Positions 12,003 to 20,494 of a stretch of DNA of 64,000 nt are shown here, one piece after another. A program made the translations under genes and the position numbers. This DNA is from Tenebrio molitor (Eukaryota; Arthropoda; Insecta; Coleoptera; Tenebrionidae), in NCBI RefSeq assembly GCF_963966145.1, contig NC_091048.1, positions 1-64,000 of the forward strand, written 5' to 3'. The notes beneath the pieces are model-generated. The model was given only the letters and a program-made list of their open reading frames with translations. It was not told the origin of the DNA and made no database searches. Every line of letters begins with the position of its first letter. The first letter of the stretch is position 1.

Positions 12003-12546
12003 TAGTATATTTCAAACCAAGGTAAGAAAGTGGTTTCTTGCAGACCGCAGGCAAAGATTATAAACCGAGTCGTAGACGAGGTTTGTAAGTGCCTAAGGTC
12101 TGCAAGGACACTTTCTTAACAAGGTTTGAATACAATTTTTTTCCCTACTGGCACAACTTTGTTGAAAAAAGTCAAAAAAGATGGTTATATTCGTGATTAA
12201 AACGAAAATTTTGAGAATTGAATAGTAGGCTGTGTTATTTGTTTAATTAACTTGTCATCGCATTTGAAGATTTGAGGTTTGTTCGAAAATTTGATATAAA
12301 CAGGGTAAAGTAATCTACCTACCTAGCTTATCTGTTTATTTTCCAGATTATATGATTGACCTACCAACTTATTTCATTGTATTGGCTTTCATTTATCAAT
12401 AACTTATTTCACTTTTGACATTTGTATTTTGGTACAGTTTTAGCATAAACATTTCATGATTAACTTTCTTACCTTAGCGAGAAAGTTGAATTTTCTCACC
12501 TCAAATGAGGTATCCACAGCCTACATTTCTAACCGGTAGGGAGAAA
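12003..12546. mobile_element. Insert copy 5 (544 bp, 9-bp deletion)
   Basis: It lacks one 9-bp unit of the direct repeat CACTTTTGA-CACTTTTGA that the other copies have, consistent with slippage. The right flank is the AGCTTGC monomer form instead of AGGTTGC. Confidence 0.8.
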
Positions 12547-12789
12547 AATTCATTGCCGTAGCTTGCTTAATAACGGAGCTATGGCCGTTTAAAGTTTTGA
12601 AATTTCAAACGGCCATAACTCCGTTATTAAGCGACTTAGAGCGATGAATTTGGCACCGTTGGATTCCTCTCGTCAAGCAGCTTCTTTTGAGCCAAAAATC
12701 TTCGAAAATTAAAAAAATATTTTTTGCGAATTTCGCAAAACTTTTCATTTCAAAAGAAGCTCTTTCACGAGAGGAATTCAACGGTGTAA

Positions 12790-13342
12790 TAGTATATTTC
12801 AAACCAAGGTAAGAAAGTGGTTTCTTGCAGACCGCAGGCAAAGATTATAAACCGAGTCGTAGACGAGGTTTGTAAGTGCCTAAGGTCTGCAAGGACACTT
12901 TCTTAACAAGGTTTGAATACAATTTTTTTCCCTACTGGCACAACTTTGTTGAAAAAAGTCAAAAAAGATGGTTATATTCGTGATTAAAACGAAAATTTTG
13001 AGAATTGAATAGTAGGCTGTGTTATTTGTTTAATTAACTTGTCATCGCATTTGAAGATTTGAGGTTTGTTCGAAAATTTGATATAAACAGGGTAAAGTAA
13101 TCTACCTACCTAGCTTATCTGTTTATTTTCCAGATTATATGATTGACCTACCAACTTATTTCATTGTATTGGCTTTCATTTATCAATAACTTATTTCACT
13201 TTTGACACTTTTGACATTTGTATTTTGGTACAGTTTTAGCATAAACATTTCATGATTAACTTTCTTACCTTAGCGAGAAAGTTGAATTTTCTCACCTCAA
13301 ATGAGGTATCCACAGCCTACATTTCTAACCGGTAGGGAGAAA
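12790..13342. mobile_element. 553-bp insert, copy 6
   Basis: Full-length copy in the same monomer phase. Only one insert-flanking monomer separates it from copy 5 (787-bp spacing). Confidence 0.8.
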
Positions 13343-14074
13343 AATTCATTGCCGTAGGTTGCTTAATAACGGAGCTATGGCCGTTTAAAGTTTTGAAATT
13401 TCAAACAGCCATAACTCCGTTATTAAGCGACTTAGAGCGATGAATTTGGCACCGTTGGATTCCTCTCGTCAAGCAGCTTCTTTTGAGCCAAAAATCTTCG
13501 AAAATTAAAAAAATTTTTTTTTGCGAATTTCGCAAAAAAATTTATTTGAAAAGAAGCTCTTTGACGAGAGGAATCCAACGGTGTAAAATTTATTGCCGTA
13601 GCTTGCTTAATAACGGAGCTATGGCCGTTTAAAGTTTTGAAATTTCAAACGGCCATAACTCCGTTATTAAGCGACTTAGAGCGATGAATTTGGCACCGTT
13701 GGATTCCTCTCGTCAAGCAGCTTCTTTTGAGCCAAAAATCTTCGAAAATAAAAAAAAATATGTTTTTGCGAATTTCGCAAAAAATTTTATTTGAAAAGAA
13801 GCTCTTTGACGAGAGGAATCCAACGGTGTAAAATTTATTGCCGTAGCTTGCTTAATAACGGAGCTATGGCCGTTTAAAGTTTTGAAATTTCAAACGGCCA
13901 TAACTCCGTTATTAAGCGACTTAGAGCGATGAATTTGGCACCGTTGGATTCCTCTCGTCAAGCAGCTTCTTTTGAGCCAAAAATCTTCGAAAATTAAAAA
14001 AATATTTTTTGCGAATTTCGCAAAACTTTTCATTTCAAAAGAAGCTCTTTCACGAGAGGAATTCAACGGTGTAA

Positions 14075-14627
14075 TAGTATATTTCAAACCAAGGTAAGAA
14101 AGTGGTTTCTTGCAGACCGCAGGCAAAGATTATAAACCGAGTCGTAGACGAGGTTTGTAAGTGCCTAAGGTCTGCAAGGACACTTTCTTAACAAGGTTTG
14201 AATACAATTTTTTTCCCTACTGGCACAACTTTGTTGAAAAAAGTCAAAAAAGATGGTTATATTCGTGATTAAAACGAAAATTTTGAGAATTGAATAGTAG
14301 GCTGTGTTATTTGTTTAATTAACTTGTCATCGCATTTGAAGATTTGAGGTTTGTTCGAAAATTTGATATAAACAGGGTAAAGTAATCTACCTACCTAGCT
14401 TATCTGTTTATTTTCCAGATTATATGATTGACCTACCAACTTATTTCATTGTATTGGCTTTCATTTATCAATAACTTATTTCACTTTTGACACTTTTGAC
14501 ATTTGTATTTTGGTACAGTTTTAGCATAAACATTTCATGATTAACTTTCTTACCTTAGCGAGAAAGTTGAATTTTCTCACCTCAAATGAGGTATCCACAG
14601 CCTACATTTCTAACCGGTAGGGAGAAA
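14075..14627. mobile_element. 553-bp insert, copy 7
   Basis: Full-length copy, same phase; 1285 bp from copy 6 and 796 bp from copy 8. Confidence 0.8.
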
Positions 14628-14870
14628 AATTCATTGCCGTAGCTTGCTTAATAACGGAGCTATGGCCGTTTAAAGTTTTGAAATTTCAAACGGCCATAAC
14701 TCCGTTATTAAGCGACTTAGAGCGATGAATTTGGCACCGTTGGATTCCTCTCGTCAAGCAGCTTCTTTTGAGCCAAAAATCTTCGAAAATTAAAAAAATA
14801 TTTTTTGCGAATTTCGCAAAACTTTTCATTTCAAAAGAAGCTCTTTCACGAGAGGAATTCAACGGTGTAA

Positions 14871-15423
14871 TAGTATATTTCAAACCAAGGTAAGAAAGTG
14901 GTTTCTTGCAGACCGCAGGCAAAGATTATAAACCGAGTCGTAGACGAGGTTTGTAAGTGCCTAAGGTCTGCAAGGACACTTTCTTAACAAGGTTTGAATA
15001 CAATTTTTTTCCCTACTGGCACAACTTTGTTGAAAAAAGTCAAAAAAGATGGTTATATTCGTGATTAAAACGAAAATTTTGAGAATTGAATAGTAGGCTG
15101 TGTTATTTGTTTAATTAACTTGTCATCGCATTTGAAGATTTGAGGTTTGTTCGAAAATTTGATATAAACAGGGTAAAGTAATCTACCTACCTAGCTTATC
15201 TGTTTATTTTCCAGATTATATGATTGACCTACCAACTTATTTCATTGTATTGGCTTTCATTTATCAATAACTTATTTCACTTTTGACACTTTTGACATTT
15301 GTATTTTGGTACAGTTTTAGCATAAACATTTCATGATTAACTTTCTTACCTTAGCGAGAAAGTTGAATTTTCTCACCTCAAATGAGGTATCCACAGCCTA
15401 CATTTCTAACCGGTAGGGAGAAA
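14871..15423. mobile_element. 553-bp insert, copy 8
   Basis: Full-length copy, same phase; 796 bp from copy 7 and 1040 bp from copy 9. Confidence 0.8.
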
Positions 15424-15910
15424 AATTCATTGCCGTAGGTTGCTTAATAACGGAGCTATGGCCGTTTAAAGTTTTGAAATTTCAAACAGCCATAACTCCG
15501 TTATTAAGCGACTTAGAGCGATGAATTTGGCACCGTTGGATTCCTCTCGTCAAGCAGCTTCTTTTGAGCCAAAAATCTTCGAAAATTAAAAAAAATTTTT
15601 TTTGCGAATTTCCCAAAAAATTTTATTTGAAAAGAAGCTCTTTGACGAGAGGAATCCAACGGTGTAAAATTTATTGCCGTAGCTTGCTTAATAACGGAGC
15701 TATGGCCGTTTAAAGTTTTGAAATTTCAAACGGCCATAACTCCGTTATTAAGCGACTTAGAGCGATGAATTTGGCACCGTTGGATTCCTCTCGTCAAGCA
15801 GCTTCTTTTGAGCCAAAAATCTTCGAAAATTAAAAAAATATTTTTTGCGAATTTCGCAAAACTTTTCATTTCAAAAGAAGCTCTTTCACGAGAGGAATTC
15901 AACGGTGTAA

Positions 15911-16463
15911 TAGTATATTTCAAACCAAGGTAAGAAAGTGGTTTCTTGCAGACCGCAGGCAAAGATTATAAACCGAGTCGTAGACGAGGTTTGTAAGTGC
16001 CTAAGGTCTGCAAGGACACTTTCTTAACAAGGTTTGAATACAATTTTTTTCCCTACTGGCACAACTTTGTTGAAAAAAGTCAAAAAAGATGGTTATATTC
16101 GTGATTAAAACGAAAATTTTGAGAATTGAATAGTAGGCTGTGTTATTTGTTTAATTAACTTGTCATCGCATTTGAAGATTTGAGGTTTGTTCGAAAATTT
16201 GATATAAACAGGGTAAAGTAATCTACCTACCTAGCTTATCTGTTTATTTTCCAGATTATATGATTGACCTACCAACTTATTTCATTGTATTGGCTTTCAT
16301 TTATCAATAACTTATTTCACTTTTGACACTTTTGACATTTGTATTTTGGTACAGTTTTAGCATAAACATTTCATGATTAACTTTCTTACCTTAGCGAGAA
16401 AGTTGAATTTTCTCACCTCAAATGAGGTATCCACAGCCTACATTTCTAACCGGTAGGGAGAAA
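15911..16463. mobile_element. 553-bp insert, copy 9
   Basis: Full-length copy, same phase; 796 bp from copy 10. Confidence 0.8.
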
Positions 16464-16706
16464 AATTCATTGCCGTAGCTTGCTTAATAACGGAGCTATG
16501 GCCGTTTAAAGTTTTGAAATTTCAAACGGCCATAACTCCGTTATTAAGCGACTTAGAGCGATGAATTTGGCACCGTTGGATTCCTCTCGTCAAGCAGCTT
16601 CTTTTGAGCCAAAAATCTTCGAAAATTAAAAAAATATTTTTTGCGAATTTCGCAAAACTTTTCATTTCAAAAGAAGCTCTTTCACGAGAGGAATTCAACG
16701 GTGTAA

Positions 16707-17259
16707 TAGTATATTTCAAACCAAGGTAAGAAAGTGGTTTCTTGCAGACCGCTGGCAAAGATTATAAACCGAGTCGTAGACGAGGTTTGTAAGTGCCTAA
16801 GGTCTGCAAGGACACTTTCTTAACAAGGTTTGAATACAATTTTTTTCCCTACTGGCACAACTTTGTTGAAAAAAGTCAAAAAAGATGGTTATATTCGTGA
16901 TTAAAACGAAAATTTTGAGAATTGAATAGTAGGCTGTGTTATTTGTTTAATTAACTTGTCATCGCATTTGAAGATTTGAGGTTTGTTCGAAAATTTGATA
17001 TAAACAGGGTAAAGTAATCTACCTACCTAGCTTATCTGTTTATTTTCCAGATTATATGATTGACCTACCAACTTATTTCATTGTATTGGCTTTCATTTAT
17101 CAATAACTTATTTCACTTTTGACACTTTTGACATTTGTATTTTGGTACAGTTTTAGCATAAACATTTCATGATTAACTTTCTTACCTTAGCGAGAAAGTT
17201 GAATTTTCTCACCTCAAATGAGGTATCCACAGCCTACATTTCTAACCGGTAGGGAGAAA
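16707..17259. mobile_element. 553-bp insert, copy 10
   Basis: Full-length copy with a private substitution (GACCGCTGGC where the other copies read GACCGCAGGC). It is the last insert before the 12.77-kb island. Confidence 0.8.
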
Positions 17260-18036
17260 AATTCATTGCCGTAGGTTGCTTAATAACGGAGCTATGGCCG
17301 TTTAAAGTTTTGAAATTTCAAACAGCCATAACTCCGTTATTAAGCGACTTAGAGCGATGAATTTGGCACCGTTGGATTCCTCTCGTCAAGCAGCTTCTTT
17401 TGAGCCAAAAATCTTCGAAAATTAAAAAAATTTTTTTTTGCGAATTTCGCAAAAAATTTTATTTGAAAAGAAGCTCTTTGACGAGAGGAATCCAACGGTG
17501 TAAAATTTATTGCCGTAGCTTGCTTAATAACGGAGCTATGGCCGTTTAAAGTTTTGAAATTTCAAACGGCCATAACTCCGTTATTAAGCGACTTAGAGCG
17601 ATGAATTTGGCACCGTTGGATTCCTCTCGTCAAGCAGCTTCTTTTGAGCCAAAAATCTTCGAAAATAAAAAAAAATATGTTTTTGCGAATTTCGCAAAAA
17701 TTTTTATTTGAAAAGAAGCTCTTTGACGAGAGGAATCCAACGGTGTAAAATTTATTGCCGTAGCTTGCTTAATAACGGAGCTATGGCCGTTTAAAGTTTT
17801 GAAATTTCAAACGGCCATAACTCCGTTATTAAGCGACTTAGAGCGATGAATTTGGCACCGTTGGATTCCTCTCGCCAAGCAGCTTCTTTTGAGCCAAAAA
17901 TCTTCGAAAATTAAAAAAATAAATTTTTTTGCGAATTTCCCAAAAAATTTTATTTGAAAAGAAGCTCTTTGACGAGAGGAATCCAACGGTGTAAAATTTA
18001 TTGCCGTAGCTTGCTTAATAACGGAGCTATGGCCGT

Positions 18037-18040
18037 TTAA
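18037..18040. repeat. TTAA target site duplication, left
   Basis: TTAA directly left of the island's terminal inverted repeat, matched by TTAA at 30811-30814. The uninterrupted satellite has a single TTAA at this point (GGCCGTTTAAAGTTTTG). Confidence 0.93.
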
Positions 18041-18050
18041 GAGGAATCCT
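18041..18050 (+). repeat. Left terminal inverted repeat of TTAA element
   Basis: GAGGAATCCT, the exact reverse complement of 30801-30810. Similarity stops after 10 bp. Its first nine bases also occur in the satellite subunits. Confidence 0.9.
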
Positions 18051-18061
18051 ACCAAAATGCT

Positions 18062-18076
18062 CCCGCGTTTAGCGGG
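18062..18076. other. Subterminal GC-rich hairpin
   Basis: CCCGC-GTTTA-GCGGG, 12 bp inside the left terminus and followed by more G/C-rich sequence, in an otherwise AT-rich element. No counterpart was seen at the right end. A subterminal transposase-binding or structural role is possible but unproven. Confidence 0.4.
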
Positions 18077-18228
18077 GGCGCGGGTGACGGGAATTGTACC
18101 TGGAAGGCGGAGTTAAGTTGCAACCCAAGATCAGAATAAATGCATTCTGAAAACATTCACCTCTCCAGCCCAACTATAATATAAACTTTATATTTTGTCA
18201 TCGCTCATACTGACAAATTGTAGATGAA

Positions 18229-18338
18229 TTTGACAACAATTTCATCATTCATGTGTGACAATTTCAATAAAGCATGATTTAGAGTAATTTTTTTTAAATG
18301 ACAGAAAAATGATGTCCAAAATTTAATGATTGCAATAG
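18229..18338. mobile_element. Fragment of TA-flanked MITE (end only)
   Basis: It reads toward a terminus ending GCAATAG followed by TA at 18339-18340. It is an inverted, diverged match of 19246-19352, covering GTCCAAAATTT, the TGACAG box, ATTACTCTAAATCATGC (in inverse sense) and GAAATTGTTGTCAA. The other end of this copy was not found. The surrounding bases 18051-18228 and 18341-18511 show no gene. Confidence 0.6.
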
Positions 18339-18558
18339 TAGATTATTAGAAATATTGCTGCCGAACTGGATGTTAGCACTAGCACTGTGTTGCGGGCGGG
18401 TTTATTTTCACGAATTTGAAAATTTTAAATAAAACTTTGACAAATCTCGGTACGTTCTAAATTTTCAAAAAATCTTACGTTAACTGTAGTCGTTTTTTAT
18501 TATCACGGTAGTACAGGCGATGGACAAATAACACTGGGACAAAAATGATAATCACATA

Positions 18559-19243
18559 CAGTTGCGGCCGTTGAAATCTCAGACAGGAAAGATTTAAACA
18601 CTCTGTATAAATTCCGAAATTTGATTAGCGTAAACAGGATTTTCATCAAGGTTTATAAAGTCAGTGTCAGTATTTGACATATTAGGTCAGAATCGCGCGT
18701 AACTTTTGAAATGCCGCAATTATCTGATTTGCAAAAATGTGTTTGACTGAGGGACGGTGTGAGTATAATTGATTTCATATAAATGTTCATCAAGTGAGCT
18801 GTGCATTTGTAAAAGCACCTTTAATTTAGTTACATTACAAAAGTCACATTTATGAAGGTCATGTCCAATAAATCTTTACTTGGTAAAAATACAAAGACAA
18901 AAACAAATAAGAATTACTTTAATTTAATCAGTAAAAAGACGTAACATTGCTTTTGAAATCAGCAATGTTAAAATGGACAAAAACTGAAAAATTAGTCAAA
19001 TCGGGTTCGCGCAGAGCAAGCAACTTTGAAAGTCAAAGTCACTAGCTTTAGTTTTACTACCAACATAAAATCAGATTTTCATGGCTTGCTTAGATGCACA
19101 TTTATATGAAATTGAGTATATAAGAGCCATTGCGAGAGAAATTAATGATTGAGTGACATTTTGAGAACGTCACTTTCAATACCATTTACAAAGCCAAAAG
19201 TTTGGCGTTGTTAAAGTGTCTGAGTTTTCAACGGCCGCAACTG
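18559..19243. mobile_element. 685-bp mariner-like MITE nested in 18514-20340
   Basis: 27-bp terminal inverted repeats (18559-18585, 19217-19243) with one mismatch, beginning CAGTTGCGGCCGTTGAAA, flanked by TA (18557-18558, 19244-19245). Non-coding interior. The clean ends and target duplication suggest a comparatively young insertion. Confidence 0.85.
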
Positions 19244-19245
19244 TA

Positions 19246-19614
19246 CTATTACGATCATAAAATTTTGGACATCAAATTTCTGTCACATTAAAAAAATTAC
19301 TCTAAATCATGCTTTATTGAAACTGTCACATGAGAGATGAAATTGTTGTCAATTTGACACCGGTTTAAAATATATTTTTTTTTAATATGCGAGTACTACA
19401 TTTGGGTATTTGTTTTATATTTTTTATTAATTAAAACCTCGTTCTATTCCATTTGTCTGATTTTTACAACTTTTTGAATATTTTCTCGGTAAATCTGACA
19501 TTCACATTTTCAAAATTGACACAATCAAAATTGAGGTTATTAATACATAAGGGTCGTTTTAGAATGTATGACAGCACGATGACATTAGTGTCCAAAATTT
19601 TTTGATCGCAATAG
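19246..19614. mobile_element. 369-bp TA-flanked MITE
   Basis: Ends CTATTACGATCATAAAATTT and, inverted, CTATTGCGATCAAAAAATTT, both continuing into TTGGACA; TA at 19244-19245 and 19615-19616. It shares the left TA with the right end of the 685-bp MITE, so the two abut. It belongs to the same family as the fragment at 18229-18338. Confidence 0.7.
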
Positions 19615-19665
19615 TACATTCAACATTTACAAATCTCCATCGTTTAATTACGGCTTTATCACACA

Positions 19666-20223
19666 TATAATCTGTTTCAAAATCAAAAATCCACCAACAC
19701 TACATTGTCCCTAAAAAATACAACCGACAACGTCACCAACTTGTGTTAGGTACTCTCGTGTCAAAAATGGATTACTCCCTAGGATTTAGGGATATTCGTT
19801 ACTAGGTTGCCATAAATTTGGTTAGGTTGGAGGCTATGTGGTTTCTGGTGACAAACAAACGATATCCCAAAAATGTAAGACAGCAAAGTGATAGATGATT
19901 TTTCGTTTCACAATCAATTTTGGTTACTGGCGGCATATTTATTTGGATTTAATCTCTCAATTCAAAGTAACCAACCTTAGGCATTCAAAATAACTTTTGA
20001 AAATTCTAGTTACACACAACATGAAAAACGTTATTTCCCTAAAAATTCGAATTCTAGGGAGTAATCCATTTTTGACACGAGAGTAAATAAACTCAACAGT
20101 TCGATGTCAAATTTTGGCGGGAGGTGGGGCCAATCCAAAAAAATGAAACTTATTCTAGGGATTTCTTTTTTCTGCCAACATAATTCGACAGGTGATGGAT
20201 TTTTGATTTTGAAACAGATTATA
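19666..20223. repeat. Inverted-repeat element with 31-bp ends
   Basis: TATAATCTGTTTCAAAATCA at 19666 is repeated in inverse orientation ending at 20223, and similarity continues to AAATCCACCA/TGGTGATGG-type sequence with one mismatch. It encloses the 331-bp MITE. Non-coding; family not recognised. Confidence 0.65.
19753..20083. mobile_element. 331-bp MITE with perfect 30-bp TIRs
   Basis: The terminal inverted repeats 19753-19782 and 20054-20083 are identical over 30 bp (they begin CTCTCGTGTCAAAAATGG) and are flanked by TA at 19751-19752 and 20084-20085. It is the innermost layer of the left MITE nest and has no coding capacity. Confidence 0.88.
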
Positions 20224-20412
20224 GGTTAACTTTGGTATGCCATTTTATGTAAACATTGAAAAATATAATATTAACAATTCAATAGTCTGGTTTACGTAGA
20301 TTAAATTTTAAGTGTTCCAGTTTTATTTGTCCATCGACCGTACATTATCATTATACACAACAATTGATAAATGATTAAACTATGCAGATGTATTAGGTAA
20401 ATCTAAACAATA

Positions 20413-20418
20413 TTTATT
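20413..20418 (-). terminator. Polyadenylation signal AATAAA for the transposase-nuclease gene
   Basis: AATAAA on the minus strand, about 77 bp beyond the stop codon of the 880-residue gene, at a suitable distance for 3' end formation. Confidence 0.5.
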
Positions 20419-20494
20419 TTTCAACCAAGTCTTTGGGTTGAGATTTCTGTACAACAAAATAATAAGCTGGAACGGCAGGGAGTTTAAACAAGTT

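Larger units (their letters stand above)
138..18040. repeat. Left satellite array, ~246-bp dyad monomer, with 10 inserts
   Basis: Tandem monomers of 245-247 bp (spacing of the CGGCCATAAC mark at 371, 616, 862, 1109) plus a 209-bp deletion form. The array starts inside a subunit at the telomere junction and ends at the TTAA site of the 12.77-kb island. Ten copies of a 553-bp insert sit in it from 4865 onward. No coding capacity is apparent; the short open frames crossing it are repeat artefacts. Monomer variants include TAATAACGGAG versus TAATTACGCAG, CTCGCTAAG / CTCGCCAAG / CTCGTCAAG, and GAATTTCCC versus GAATTTCGC. I do not recognise it as one of the named tenebrionid satellites. Confidence 0.97.
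18514..20340. mobile_element. 1.83-kb Tc1/mariner-like non-autonomous element
   Basis: Terminal inverted repeats 18514-18540 and 20314-20340 match at 23 of 27 positions (core GATGGACAAATAA) and are flanked by TA on both sides (18512-18513, 20341-20342). Typical mariner-like ends beginning CAG at the left. The interior is mostly other MITEs and no transposase frame was found. Confidence 0.65.

Noticed and set aside
17807..18055. An 82-codon minus-strand frame across the satellite / TTAA-element boundary
   Set aside because: It begins with TTG inside the transposon end and runs through satellite; it is created by the insertion.
18051..18130. GC-rich patch as a tRNA or other RNA gene
   Set aside because: It has one small hairpin but no cloverleaf, no A/B box pair and no conserved RNA sequence.
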